A DNA stretch of 64,000 bases from Merluccius polli (GCA_030340625.1 JAOPHQ010006539.1:848001-912000), one strand, 5' to 3'. Shown: positions 9,860 through 22,113, counted from the stretch's first letter. A program made the numbers and translations. The notes: generated from the letters alone by a model not told the origin.

Positions 9860-10440
9860 CAGTGTTGGGAGTAACGAGTTACAAAAGTAATGCATTACTG
9901 TAACGCATTACTTTTTGCTGTAACGTGGTAATGTAAGGCATTACAAAAATATAATTGGTAATATTTTACTCGGTACAAATCTCAGTAACGCACGTTACAA
10001 TGCATTTTAAACCCGAAATTAAGTGGTGTGTCGTTTTTATACAAACACCGCGAGATTAGCAGAGGAGAAAAAAAATCCGCGCAAATGTTTACTTCCTGTT
10101 AGACTTCTACTAGAGAACTATCGATCGAGGACAAGATGACTGCAGCAGCGGAGTTGGACTCTACATTCGGGACTCCCGAATGTAGAGTCCAACATGATGC
10201 GCTGCTGCACCACATCACCTCCTACTGGATGTCTTAATGAGCTGCATTGAACGCAATAAGATCTATTGAGAACGCCAAATCCATATTTCCAGTTATTTTG
10301 ATGAAAGTAATGTAAAAGTAATGCAAAAGTAGTGTAATGCCTTACAATTCAAAGACAGTAATATTGTAATGTAACGAATTACTTTGAAATGACAGTAATA
10401 AGTAATGAATTACATATTTGAAGTAACTTGCCCAACACTG
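9860..10440. mobile_element. Non-autonomous hAT element (581 bp) with perfect TSD
   Basis: Terminal repeats CAGTGTTGGGAGTAACG and, inverted, CAGTGTTGGGCAAGTTAC; both subterminal regions are rich in GTTAC/GTAATG motifs. The 8-bp target duplication ACTATAAC is perfect (9852-9859, 10441-10448). A perfect 20-bp inverted repeat with a 1-bp loop lies at 10153-10193. No transposase. TIR and TSD length are those of hAT. Confidence 0.92.
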
Positions 10441-10515
10441 ACTATAACTATACTACTGTACTATAACTATACTACTGTGCTATAACTATAGTACTATACT
10501 ACTCAACTATACTAC
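10441..10515. repeat. ACTATAACTATACTACTGT minisatellite around the hAT insertion
   Basis: Imperfect ~18-20-bp repeats of ACTATAACTATACTACTG type; related sequence precedes the hAT at 9835-9859. The hAT inserted inside this array. Confidence 0.75.
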
Positions 10516-11276
10516 GAGTGACATCAAAGAAATCGATTCAGTTCTACTCATTTGGAGACAAAGAGAGATATCTCCTGGGAACCAAGTAAAAAAGTGCTCC
10601 ATTCCTCCAATTGATTTTTTTCCTGTGATTTCCAATCTATTTTAGGGGTACACATTTTACAGCATGACCACAGGACCATTTTAGTGTGAAAAGACAGCGA
10701 AACTTAGAAAATAAAATAATTGAACATTGTATGGCTGTAGAGTGATATTAAACCAATAATAAATTCACCTTGATTGACAACAACGCCTCATACTGTCAAG
10801 TAATGGCCTGACTCTCCACAAAATGCCTTCTTTGTTTCCTCTGTAACAACCAGGTCATCGACAATCTTGAGTGAGTTTCTCATTTTGAAGAAGCTATCCC
10901 TTGCCATTTTGCTGCTTATGACTGGCACTTTTGTTTATAGGGCTCAAAACATTTTAATTCTGGGATAGCCCAGGCAGGCCATGTGGACTGATATAAAGAA
11001 CATCTTCAATTCTTATGGAGAAGTATTTAGAAGCACTCCTCTAGTTTGGAGCTCTCTTTGATTGTTGTCAATGTACTGGGAAAAGTACTGAATCGGACTC
11101 CAGTCTGCATGGGTTGTAGTGCATCTTGACAGTGAGGAAGCCCAGGTATGAGGTGTGAATCTATTATGATGGAAAAAAACAACAATAAATGAAATGTAAT
11201 AACAGGAATAATAATTAAACCTCACACAAATCTAATAGTATTAATTGAAGATGAAGATGGTTTTGGTGTCATTCAT
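10516..11276. other. No recognisable gene
   Basis: Low-complexity-poor AT-rich sequence. Short open frames only; no coding similarity I can name. Confidence 0.5.
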
Positions 11277-11284
11277 AAAAAGGC

Positions 11285-11808
11285 TTAGCCTAGAACTCTA
11301 GACACCCCCTAGCGGCAACAAATGTATTTGGCAGCTAGGTAGGTCTAGCACGGCTTTGTCGGCTTTTTGGTGCTGGAAACACCAAGTATGTCAGACCAAT
11401 CACAGCGTGAGGGGCGGAGTCGAAAGCCGGGCTACCATGACGACAGAGTTGCGACGGTTCCGTGTTAGAGGTAAACAATGGCTGCTGCTGCTGGTGAACG
11501 GTTGTCTTTCCACTCGGCTTTGGCCGTGACTCTTCAAGACTTGAAGTTAACATTTTATTTGAGAAAAGAACAAAGAATGGCACTTAAGTCTTTCCTCGAA
11601 AATAAATATTTATTCTGAGTTTTGATTAATTACGTAGTCAGAGCCGTCGCTCTGACTACGTCACCTTCTTCGTTGCTCTGATTGGTTGTAGCGCTATCCT
11701 ATTGCGTGCAGAGGGAACTTGAAAGACAACCGTTTATCCCGCCCACACTGCCAATGGAGCTGAGCCAGACCTTACATCTTTCTGATGTAGGTCTGGCTTG
11801 CCAGGCTA
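11285..11808. mobile_element. Non-autonomous hAT-type element (524 bp)
   Basis: Left end TTAGCCTAGAACTCTAGAC and inverted right end TAGCCTGGCAAGCCAGAC are imperfect TIRs. The 8-bp sequence AAAAAGGC flanks both sides (11277-11284, 11809-11816). Internal hairpins include ACGTAGTCAGAGC with its inverse near 11630-11660 and CAGACCTTACATC with its inverse at about 11767-11797. No coding capacity. Confidence 0.75.
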
Positions 11809-11816
11809 AAAAAGGC

Positions 11817-12599
11817 TATTATTTCAAAACAAATAATTTAAATACTTTCAGAAATGAATATATCATTCCTGACATGTTAATAAACAAGAACATACAGTAT
11901 GTGATTATCATAGTAAAAAAAACAACAGATAAACAATTTTTAACTTACCTCTCCTCTTTCCATAAAATGTGCTTGCTGCTATGGCGTCCATTTTGGATGA
12001 AAAGGAAGAGAAAGAATCCCATCCTTTAACATGAAATATCACTGGAAAGCCCAGGATGTCCTCTTTAAAATACAGCAAGGATTAATTGAGTAACTCAAAA
12101 GAGTGAAAAGATATGCATATGAACAAAATGTCCAGTATAGAGGACACAAGTCAATGGGCTGGGTCTCAGGATATACACGGTATATATATATATATATATA
12201 TACGTATATATATACGGTATTTATATTTGGTATTGATCATTAATGACATGACATTACAAATGCACATAGATAATAACAAAATATACACATTATAGTTGGG
12301 TCAAATGTTTAAAAACACAGCTTTACTTGTTGTCTATAGTCTCTGCTCCACTGTGCTTCACTTTGCGCGAGCACTCTGCCGGTTGTATGTACGTACAGCA
12401 CAAGCTGTGCTTTGAGCAAAGATCCATCTTGTCAGAGGCTCAAGAGCTAGCCCACTTTACTGTACACGTTCAAACTCAAGTTAACAATTAGACACAACCT
12501 AGATTACAGCTGCATCCTGGCCCCACCCCCTCCCTCTCTACCTGCCTCTTTTTTTTTTACAGCCTGTTCTCCTGCTCTCAGGAGATCCTTACAATCCCC
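11817..12599. other. AT-rich spacer with an (AT)n microsatellite
   Basis: An (AT)n run lies at about 12181-12217. No gene, RNA or element end recognised in the rest. Confidence 0.6.
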
Positions 12600-12666
12600 C
12601 CTCCCACACACACAGACACACACACATACAAACGCACACACACAAATGCATATGCACACACACACT

Positions 12667-12707
<41 letters not shown>

Positions 12708-12978
12708 TGACACACCCAACACACATAGACTCTCTCACACACACACACACACACACACATGCACACACAAACAAACACACAGACTCACACACACCAAAAA
12801 TGAAGTAGGGTGCTGGCTCCTAAGTAAGCGTCCTGCCTAGTTATGCACGGGTGCCCCATGATGGCTGTGGCACGGTAATATATTTGTCTGTCACTCTGTT
12901 GCTTTTCCCTCGAGTGGCTTGATGAATGTACTGAGTGGGGCGATGGCGCCCAATAATCCCTCACGCGCTCCCAAACAA

Positions 12979-13009
<31 letters not shown>

Positions 13010-13059
13010 AACAAACACCACCTGAATGAGAAGCAGGAAGAAGTAGAATGAGGAGAGAG

Positions 13060-13119
<60 letters not shown>

Positions 13120-13270
13120 CGTGCGTGCGTGTGTGTGCAATGCATCCCACAAAGATGAGAAAGGGGATGACTAGCAGTGCTGAGATGATGGAGAGAAAAA
13201 TTAGAGCAGTATAACAACAAATAACAAACACATGAAGAGGAAGCCTGGAGATGGATTGCTGGTTCTCAGC

Positions 13271-13303
<33 letters not shown>

Positions 13304-13315
13304 GTGAGTGTCAGC
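12600..13315. repeat. Microsatellite cluster: (CA)n and (GT)n blocks
   Basis: CA-rich tracts at 12600-12800 and 12977-13012, then GT tracts at 13064-13140 and 13273-13310. The CA and GT blocks face each other and could pair as an inverted repeat. Translations rich in Cys-Val or His-Thr through this stretch are artefacts. Confidence 0.95.
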
Positions 13316-14687
13316 ATGTCTTGGAATGCAGCTCGACAGTCCTGAAGTATTGGAAATACCTAAAGTTAGTCCCAATGCTTTTCAGCAGTCAACCAATAGC
13401 CTCTTCTTTTTTCTTTCCTCTAAGTCAATATCTTTAAGATGACATGGTGTTGTCAAGCCCTAGGCAAAGGTGGTTAGTCGTAGTGGTTTGCATTTCCTGT
13501 TGTCAGCTTTTTAAACACTGCAAGACTGCTACAACCAACCTAAAACAATATTTTCCAATATAAGGGAGAGGATTAACATTATTGTTATTATTCATTCATT
13601 TATTCAATGAATACGTATACTTATACATTCACAGTTTGGTTCATTTCACAGTTTTTGGTCACGGTTTTCAGTTCAGTTGGGGGAGAGGGAGGGCGCATAA
13701 GTAAACAAATATCCTTTATCAAAAAAAAACAGTTAACAGCCAAACACTTTTGCATTATTTTAAAAAGTGCAGCAGACCTACAAGAAAACACACAGAAGTA
13801 CAGCTAAAAAATAAACATTACACAAAATAAAGCAGTAGGCTATAAAATGGAATAATCTTAAGCATGTATAACTCCTCCTCCCTGCAGGAGGATATGCTGT
13901 AAACCCTGAGCGAACCCTCGTATTGATCTGAGTTGGTTGAATAATGTTGAAGTTGTTTAGGTTCAACCAGTGCCTGAGCGTGGAGCAGTTTCACACAGCC
14001 TTCGATCCCCTTGGGCTGGCCAGAGTAACATTTGGATGATGCCGCCGTAAAGGCCCAACATGTTGATGTGCTTCCACCATATAGTATAATGCATGTCAAG
14101 CGCACGGTCGCTGATTTATCACTTTCTTACCATCGCATATTTCCATGCGCAATCCCGAATGTTGCTAGGCTTGTCAGACCATCCAGATATTCAAGTTTGC
14201 ATTTGGTTTCTCAATGACTATCAGTCTGGCCTGTGCAGTAGGCCTAAATGATTTCCATATATGGACACGGCCTTACACTGTTCAAAAAACTCCAGCCAAT
14301 CAGAGTGACGCTCTTGGTCTCATCGCTCCTGCAGGAGAAAATACTTCTGTGCAGATTTCTGTTAATCTTTTAACATCGTTATTCAGTCTATTTCAGATAC
14401 AACTGTTTTGATTGATCTGCAGATTGCTACCCTTTCCTTGGGCTCCGACCTTATTGCTTTTATTTGGCAGACTGTGGTCGTCCTTGTTCGTCATGAACTG
14501 AAACTTCCTCCCCCGAGCGCCCATTGGTCCTAGCATTTATACATTTTTAGAAAAGGCTTTCAACAGGATCAAGGGCAGATCGATCTACAGAGAAACAGAA
14601 TGTGAACTTGCAAGATCAGGATGGTCTCACAAGGTTAGAATGTTCCTAAACGCAGAACTTAAATGAAGCTGGGGGGTCTAACAACTG
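13316..14687. other. No gene recognised
   Basis: AT-rich sequence with scattered short open frames. CCTGCAGGAG occurs near 13885 and 14330. No family identified. Confidence 0.5.
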
Positions 14688-15023
14688 CTTACGCCTGGGA
14701 CACACCGCCTGCATGAGCAGCATGTGTGTGTGGTGTTACCTCTTGCTTTTCATTTTGGCGCCCATGTTAACAGAGCAGCCACACAGCCCATGTGAGACGT
14801 GCGTCTGATCTAGAGATTTGGAGTTACAATGTATCTGTAGAATATGTGACAGACATGAATAAAATATAATTATTTAAAACACTTCCCTGTGTTTTAAATT
14901 AAGCACTCTGTGTCAAGGTTTTATTATTATTAGTTATTTTTGATAAGCTTGTTAAACTTTTCCGGTCGAAAATAAATGTAAATGAAATTTAAAAGAAATG
15001 AAATTAAACATTGTATTATTTAA

Positions 15024-16289
15024 AGGTACACTGTGTAGTTTTTTAAGTAATTTATTACCTCAAATCAACGTCTTCATTCATAAATAAGTCCCCGTTGGTG
15101 TAAAATGATCTCTGTCAACAATCTCACTTATCCTCCTGAGCGAAGAATCACTTATCAGAATTTACATTAGGATGGGCAAGCTCTATGGAGGCTTCCATGT
15201 CCTTCCGGTCTATAAAAAACAATGAACTGCCGAGAGGGACAAAAAGCACTACGTGGTACAGGTAAGGCTAAACGCGTTTTCACTCAGAGCCAGCGTGACT
15301 GTGGAACAGAGAAGGAGCTTAGCGAGACGTGCTTGTCACTTAAAAAACGATATAAACATGAGAACATAAATCACTATCTTGCTCGAGGAGTAATTACTCA
15401 TACATGCTCACACTAATGATTCAATGCAGTTTGAAGTTTGTTTGAAATAACGTACCCAGTGCTCGAAGTGGGCCGGTACGCAAAAGTGATTGTCTGCCAG
15501 AATCTGATTTCACCTGCAAAAAATCGATTGAAGGCCAAATACAGTTACTCAAAGGTGATTTCTGCCTATATATGGCTTGATCTCATTCATACGCTTCATA
15601 ATATAAACACTGGAGCTCACAGGACACCTTGGAATTCCTTTAAAGGACCATTAGGCTACAACACAAAATAGGCATTTTCACCTGCCAAAAATTGATTGAA
15701 GAACAAACGTTAAACTTTCGAAGACACGTGCCTTTGCTATAATTACATTATAATACAGTTGTGTGTATCTGCATATTATGGTCGTTTAATCCAGAGAAAA
15801 GCAGATGTTTTTGCGCTACCGCTCAACGGGCTGCTGTGTGCGCTCCCACGGAAATCGGATTCTGGCAGACAATCACTTTTTGGCACGACACCGGCACTTG
15901 TCACAGGCTGCGGCCGTTGGTCCGCGGTGGGTTACGATCACGCACCCCGCCCCCCCCCCCCCGTCGGTCGTAGGTCCGGGGTGGGTTAATATCGCGCACT
16001 CCCCCCGGTCGCTTATATGTGAATAAGGGAGTACCGTACCGGCACTTATTTTTTTCCACTTTGAGCACTGAACGTATCTCATCATCCGAAACAAAACTTG
16101 ATGAAGTGGTGATTGAAGACATGTTGTCATGTTGTCATAGCTTCTTGAATCTTGACTAATACCGCTTGCCGTAGTTCCAACAGGTTGCAACGAACATTTG
16201 AAAACGCGAGGCGCTAGAGAGCATAAATTCGTTTGAATGCAAAATACAATTTGACCACTAGATGGGGGAAAAAATTACACAATGTACCT
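15024..16289. mobile_element. TTAA-type DNA element (1266 bp), non-autonomous
   Basis: Ends AGGTACACTGTGTAG and, inverted, AGGTACATTGTGTAA, each directly flanked by TTAA (15020-15023, 16290-16293). TTAA duplication is typical of Kolobok and piggyBac. A short direct repeat (CACCTGC-AAAAAT-GATTGAA) occurs near 15511 and 15679. It was later hit by a hAT at 15457-16070. No transposase. Confidence 0.8.
15457..16070. mobile_element. Non-autonomous hAT element (614 bp) nested in the TTAA element
   Basis: TIRs CAGTGCTCGAAGTGG and, inverted, CAGTGCTCAAAGTGG, with GCCGGTACG in both subterminal regions. Flanks AACGTACC (15449-15456) and AACGTATC (16071-16078) form an 8-bp TSD with one mismatch. A poly-C run lies near 15950. 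No coding capacity. Confidence 0.85.
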
Positions 16290-16361
16290 TTAAGGACATT
16301 AACTCAATGTAGAAAGATAGGGCTGGCTGGCAGCGCCGCAGTAGAAACGCTGCCTGTGTGG

Positions 16362-17546
16362 TAGGGCTGCCCCCTAATAGTCGAATAGTCGGCTTAGTCG
16401 ATCGACAGAGGCTTAGTCGAATACGTTTTCATTAGTCGAGCAAAAAGTAAAATATAACAATAACAAGGAATGAGCATCGCAAACCGAATACATCCGTGGT
16501 CGCAACAAGCCCTGATTTAACTAATCGCTGCAGGCATACTGACCAATACACCTGGGCAGGTAAACACCTGGGTAGGTAGACACCGCTAGACACACAGGAC
16601 TAATACCGGTGATCGCGGCTCTAGTTCCCTGTGTCTGATCGCTGTAATTCGGAGCGTGAATATCTGTTGAATATCTAATATCTTTCTAACTTTAAAAAAC
16701 ACTTTTGTATTTTTTAAGACAAGACGATAGTCGCACATCCCTCGTAACTACGCGGTGAAGGTGAACCCTCTCAGACTCTGCTATTAACATGAATCGCTCC
16801 ACCGAAGGAGCCGCACATCCACACGCACCGGACACCAAAATACCAACATGTTTTCCATTTGCTTGCTTTTAAATAAAGTTCTGTGCAGTTATACGGTTGT
16901 GGCAGGGTTGCTCCCGGCCACACGCCACCTAAGTGGCTTTTCTTGGGGCCCTCCGACACAGGACACTGGTAGATGTTGTTCGATAGGTTTATTGGAGAGC
17001 AGGTGGTATTTGCTGAGCTGATATTACACACTGCCATTCCAGTGGCTCCTCCTCAAGTGTGTGTGTTGATGGCTGGTTTATCCTGGGTGCCATGATTGCT
17101 CATGCACCACAGGTGTGCAGCCCCACCCAGCCAGAGTCCAATCAGTCTGACTCAGGCCAGGTGAGGCTGTAAACCAGCCACCAACAACACACACTCCACA
17201 ACGGTTAAATACGATTATTAAAAGTGTTCAATGTCTCCTTCCTGGTTGTTCTGACAACCTTCAGAACCGCTTGGTCCATGCCGTTAATAGGCGGCCTGCT
17301 TCGTGCGTGTGCTTGCGAAAAATATATTTTAAAGGCTGATTATTACGGTATTGTATTATCTGTAAAGTAGCACAAGGTTAACAGTGTTTCTGTTATAACC
17401 CTCTCGCACTGGAACTCAAAACACTTTCTGATGCCCCAAAAAATTTATCGAAATAATTACGTTAAAAGTGCGACGATTAGTCGACTATCAGCTTGAAATG
17501 GCGACTAAGAGTCGACTAAGAAAATCTTTAGTCGGGGGCAGCCCTA
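16362..17546. mobile_element. Non-autonomous hAT element (1185 bp) with perfect TSD
   Basis: Perfect 13-bp TIRs TAGGGCTGCCCCC / GGGGGCAGCCCTA and a perfect 8-bp target duplication CTGTGTGG (16354-16361, 17547-17554). Subterminal AGTCGACTAAG-type motifs recur. It contains the block shared with 1-190 and with 38519-38800, and it was hit by a solo LTR at 16898-17200. No transposase fragment is visible. Confidence 0.95.
16898..17200 (-). mobile_element. Solo LTR (303 bp) inside the hAT element
   Basis: Termini TGTGG/CCACA and a 5-bp target duplication ACGGT (16893-16897, 17201-17205). The related copy at 38648 onward lacks this insert, which confirms the junctions. On the minus strand it has a promoter-like half and an AATAAA near 16990, about 90 bp before the end, as expected for an LTR. 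TGTGTGTTGATGGCTGGTTT near 17060 is inverted at about 17170-17194. Confidence 0.85.
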
Positions 17547-17645
17547 CTGTGTGGACAACACAAGCTGCGACCCGCAGCAGAGGAAGAGGTAACACCATGC
17601 ACACAAGCTGCTCATGCAGGCAGTGTGTCCCAGGCGTTACTCTCT

Positions 17646-18037
17646 GCTCGCCATTCTCTACCTTCAATTTCGTTCTCTACTGAGCATCGCAATCACTGAC
17701 GTTACCGATAGTCGTCATTGTTACTGGCTGTGTATATACGTACCACTTATATAAAGTATCACAGTTTCTATTAGTTATATGACTGTGACCTAAAAATGTG
17801 CTAAATCGGAACACACATTTTATTTTTTCGCGCACCGAACCATGCTTGTCATCCCATGACAAGCCCATGAGTTTCCCATGAGGTTTTTTTGACGGGAACC
17901 GTTACACCCCTAATACATACATACACATGATGGGGTAACTTAATACATTCTAAGACACATGATTTGTGTTGAATTAGATAGGACTGAACAAAAGGTAAGG
18001 GAATGGATGGAAAGATGGAGGTTAGGGGGGAGATGAT
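17646..18037. other. Spacer with one hAT-like terminus
   Basis: GGGAACCGTTACACCCCTA ends at about 17912 and has the form of a hAT end (TAGGGGTGTAACGG inverted). I could not find its partner or a TSD, so it is a fragment. A palindromic GCTTGTCATCCCATGACAAGC lies near 17843. No gene. Confidence 0.45.
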
Positions 18038-18038
18038 T

Positions 18039-18039
18039 G

Positions 18040-18092
<53 letters not shown>

Positions 18093-18430
18093 CGTGTGTG
18101 TGCGCGCGTGTGTGTGCAAGGGGTGGGGGGGAGGGGGCTGCCATTGGTTATTTCCAGCAGCTCCCTCCATGTGCTTCTTTAAGCGGTATTCTCGGGGCCA
18201 GCCACAGTGAGTGCCTGGTGCTGTTTCATTAACTGCTGGCAGACAGCACATACATCATGCTCCCACAATGCTTAGGGAGCGGCGCCTTAACCTGCCCGCG
18301 ATCCACCCTGACAAGGAGCCCTGGCGTGTCTTGCCCCGTGATGGATTGCAGGGATACACACCGCAAGCTGGGCAAGGTGCGGTGATGTGTAGGAAGCAGC
18401 GCACCAACGTAGCGACACACTCAGTCACCA

Positions 18431-18461
<31 letters not shown>

Positions 18462-18500
18462 CGAGTGCATGTGCACACACACAAACACACACACAGTCCT
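18039..18500. repeat. (TG)n and (CA)n microsatellites around unique sequence
   Basis: (TG)n with CG interruptions at 18039-18116 and (CA)n at about 18431-18500. The unique DNA between them has no recognised gene. Confidence 0.9.
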
Positions 18501-19490
18501 ATTGACATAAAAAAATGCAATCCTGTTTGTATGAACACACCTGGAAAGCATTAAAAATAGCCAATATAATAAAACAAAATAACAAAAGCAAAAAAATAGT
18601 ACCTTTGCCCCGGTGAACCAAGTCTCAGAATGGTCCAGTTTTGGGGATATTGACTTGTATGAATACTACTAAGGGTACTCCTTGAACTGCAATCTTCCAG
18701 ATGAAATGTTAGAAATGTCAGGTACATGTATGTATCAATGTATGTATCAATGTATATGTGAGAGGGAGCTCTGGATGATAGTTTGTAATCGTGCATTTCA
18801 TCATAGTGTATCATATGATGGATGGTCTATTTAGTGGATATGTCCTGTACTGCCTCTTGTAAATATATTTGTATACATTTAACCTCTGTAAGAGAAACAT
18901 GAAAATGCATTTATTTCAGCATACTGGTCTGAGATTGCCAATTTATTGGAACATATTGTCCTCAATGTACACAACGTAACAATGTCACAACTGGGACTGA
19001 TCCTGCCTCACTAATTCGACAGTTTCCCTTAGAATAACTTGCAAAATAGCAAGGTTTTGGTATTGTGACATATATTACAATTCTAGTTTGTAAAATCCAA
19101 GCCAAAAGTAGGCAAAATGTGTTATCTTAAATAGCCCCTCAATATTATGCATATGTGTTTTGTCTTCCATCGCTGGGGTGAATGCATGACGGGTGGAAGG
19201 GGAGATGGGGGATGTGACTATCTGATGGTGGGAGTTTTGACTGCATGGTAATTGGATGGGTAGGCGGTTGTACCGTTTCAATGCATAAATATATCAAGCA
19301 TTGAAATTACAATTTAATGGTGTGTGGAATTATGGGAGGAAACTGTCCTCCCCGCCCTCACTTGGTCAGCTGTACTTCTGCCTGTTTCCCCTTCTACACC
19401 CAGCACCACCCTGCTCTCTCTTTTCTCTCTCTCTCTCTCCTGCTCCCAAGCTATTTGATTAAGAAGGTTTATACGTTGATAAATGAATGA
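18501..19490. other. No gene recognised
   Basis: AT-rich sequence without recognised element ends or coding similarity. Confidence 0.5.
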
Positions 19491-19545
19491 ACTAATATAT
19501 ACATATATATATATATATATACAGTATATATATATATATATATAT
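19491..19545. repeat. (AT)n microsatellite
   Basis: Alternating TATATA over about 55 bp with one ACAG interruption. It abuts a hAT-like terminus at 19546. Confidence 0.9.
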
Positions 19546-19665
19546 GGGCCGTTATCGGCGTTAACGCGCTGCGATAACGCGAGACTCTTATCGCGCGATA
19601 AAAAAATTATCGCCGTTAATCTATTCTCAAAGTTGGGTTGGGAGCTGGTCTATACCGGATTTCCA
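19546..19665. mobile_element. Terminal fragment of a hAT-like element
   Basis: GGGCCGTTATCGGCGTTAAC followed by repeated GATAACGCG/CGCGATAA motifs has the look of a hAT terminus and subterminal region common in fish genomes. No matching right end or TSD found; the left flank is eroded into the (AT)n run. Confidence 0.5.
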
Positions 19666-19832
19666 CCAAGGAAGGTAAGCGCCGCGGAACGGCTGCGCTG
19701 CGGAACGGCTGCGTCCTCTGCCCGGCTGTCTACTGTCTGCTACAGAGCTGCAAACAAGTGGCTTAATGTGTTCTTCTGTTTGACAAGAAGAAACACAATA
19801 GACACTTGTTTCCACTCCCTCACTTAACCTCT

Positions 19833-19970
19833 GTTTGTTTTTAGGTCTTTTAGGTATTTAGGTTTTAGGTTTATGTATTTAGGTTTTAGGTTTAGGTTCA
19901 GGTATTTAGATTTTAGGACTTAGTGTTTAGGTTTAGGTGTTAGGTTTTAGGTATTTAGGTGTATGTAATA
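19833..19970. repeat. TTAGGT-type minisatellite
   Basis: Irregular repeats of TTAGGT, TTTAGGTTTTAGG and TATTTAGG over about 140 bp. It resembles but is not the vertebrate telomere unit (TTAGGG). Confidence 0.8.
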
Positions 19971-21329
19971 ACAAGTGTGTTAATGTAAACATGCTTCCAG
20001 ATAACCCCCCCACACACACACACACACACACACGCACCACTGTGTGGTGCTTGTCATGTTATGACTGCGCTGCAGTTTGTTTGACAAGTTTCCTTTTCAC
20101 TACCATATTCATTTTTCTCCCACTCAAGCTTAACTAATTGCTTGTTGTAAAGTGTCACTCAGACTGATGAGGAGCCTGCATGCATGTGTGTGTATGTGTG
20201 TGTTTGAAATATGTGAACAGGCTGTGCATCAATGTCTCAGAGTGCCCTTGTCTTCTTTAGTTTGCTCATCCATCTGTTTGTATTCAGTCTGCCTATAGAG
20301 CTGGAACAGTGTGTTTGAGCATGTGTTCAAGCATATGCACTTTTGTGTATTGAATATCTCGGATTGTGTGTCCGATAGAGAGAAAATATGTTTTTTTGTA
20401 TGTAAACAAATATGTACTTACATGTGTTTACACCACTAAAATGAAATTCCCTTAATCAGTTTTTTTTCATCAAAGCCTTTGTGTTTATGTGTATGAGATG
20501 TGCATGTGTGCACACATATGTTTGTTCCCTGTTTGTTATGATCAATAAATGTAGGTCACATTGGAGCTTTTTAGCAGCTCATCATCTCCTGGAATGCAGA
20601 TTAAATACATTTCCTACAGTTGTTTCTTTAATAAAGGCCAATAATTTGACCAATCAAAAGTGAGGATGAGAGGGGGTGTGACTTCTGAATCTAATTTATA
20701 TATTGATCCCAATATTAAAGAGCACCACTCAAAATGCCTATACATTGTGAAATAATGCACACTTTGCCCTAAGACCCACGTTACATAGATCAATTGACAC
20801 TTACTACCGATTGATGTGAATAATCTGTCATAGTTATCTGAATTCATTACGTAATGGATTGCTTTAAATGATCACACATTAAAGCAACATTCTACTATAA
20901 GCAAATTAACATAGTAAGTGCACAACTCCATGCAGATACATGGTGAGCTGTGTGCACCAGTCTAATTGCTGACAAATACATACACACGTGTTTCTTACAA
21001 AAGAGAAGGAAGAAAAACAATATGGGATATGCAAGCTGGCATGCACACATGTATGTATAGTTATAGTATTAGAATGTATAGATGACTGGATCAATCCATA
21101 TAACTACTATGTAACCCACTACATCACCTTTTGTCTCAAAGTGATTTAGGGTTTAGTTTTCTTTTAAAACAGAATCAAAATCAACATTTTCCTTCTGTTT
21201 TATAGTGGGGATCAGGCTCAACTATAACTACCTTGAGCGTGATCCCTCCTTCTATAAAATGGAAGGAAAACCACATGCATGTTTTGGAGTAGGGCAGCCT
21301 CAACTTTAACTTAAATTACGATGTCCCCC
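19971..21329. other. No gene recognised
   Basis: Contains a short (CA)n at about 20012-20034. Remaining sequence has no identifiable feature. Confidence 0.5.
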
Positions 21330-22113
21330 CAAGAATGGCCACCCTGACGTGGTAGAGGGGTTTGTGTGTCCCTGTGGCCGTGGGTGCTGTGTTGTCAGGG
21401 GCAACAGCTCCTGGTAGAGTCTCCCAAGGCAAGTTGGTCCCAGGTGAGGGGGCAGACTAAGAGCGATTCAAAGACAAAGAAAAAAAAGACAAAAAAACAG
21501 GAAAATGAAACCGGGGCCCCCTCCTGGGAAGGGAGCTTGCTGGCGAGCATCTGGTGGCCTTGCACCATGGGGCTTGGCTGAGCACAGCCTGAAAGAACGA
21601 CATGGAGCCATTGCCCTGTTGGCCCACCACCCACAGAGATAGGCATTGGGGTCGGGTGCATTGTAAGACGGGCGGCAGCCAAAGGCAGGGACCTGGGCAT
21701 GCTAACCCCTGGCATCGCAGACTGGTTCTAGGAACGTGGAATATCACCTCTCTGGTGGGGAAGGAACCAGAGCTGGTGCGGGAGGTGAAGTGGTAACAAC
21801 TAGAAATAGTTGGACTCACCTCTATGGATAGCACAGGTTCTAGAACCAAACTCCTGGAGAGGGGCTGGACTCTCCTATTCCAGAGGTGCCCAGGGTGAGA
21901 GGTGCCCGGCGGGTGTGGGGATACTCACGACCCTCTCATTCCCCGGGGAATGAGAGGGTCCCCTCTATGCAACTGTAAGACGCTGAGGGGAAGGCTCTGA
22001 CTCGTTTGTGCTTGGGATCCCGCAGGAACTGGAAAGCATTGCTGAGGAGAGGGATGTCTGGAATACCTTGCTTAGCCTGCTGCCACCGCAACCCGGCCCC
22101 GGATAATGGATAG
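21330..22113 (+). mobile_element. Collapsed non-LTR retrotransposon: 5' region joined to 3' end
   Basis: Plus-strand translation near 21725-21850 reads LGTWNITSLVGKEPELVREV and then LERGWTLL, the start of the endonuclease of a LINE common in teleosts. It has a stop after EVKW. By about 21960 the sequence has jumped to a 3' end type (GCTGCCACCGCAACCCGGCC, then GGATAATGGATAGATG). Most of the endonuclease and all RT are missing. I lean to an RTE/Rex3-like or I/Nimb-like family and cannot decide between them. Confidence 0.55.

Larger units (their letters stand above)
14688..17645. mobile_element. Outer inverted-repeat element hosting a nest of insertions
   Basis: Sequence at 14688-14752 (ACGCCTGGGACACACCGCC, TGGTGTTACCTCTTGC) is inverted at about 17578-17645 (GTGTGTCCCAGGCGTTAC, GAGGTAACACCATGC). 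The inverted arms are about 60 bp and enclose a TTAA element (15024-16289) and a hAT (16362-17546). The true outer ends and TSD were not found, so superfamily is unknown. Confidence 0.55.

Noticed and set aside
12504..13375. Cys-Val- and His-Thr-rich open frames
   Set aside because: Translations of CA/GT microsatellites; the same pattern at 17940-18551, 55794-56006, 56845-57093 and 62152-62583 was rejected for the same reason.
19833..19970. Interstitial telomere repeat
   Set aside because: Units are TTAGGT and TTTAGG mixtures, not TTAGGG; called a minisatellite.
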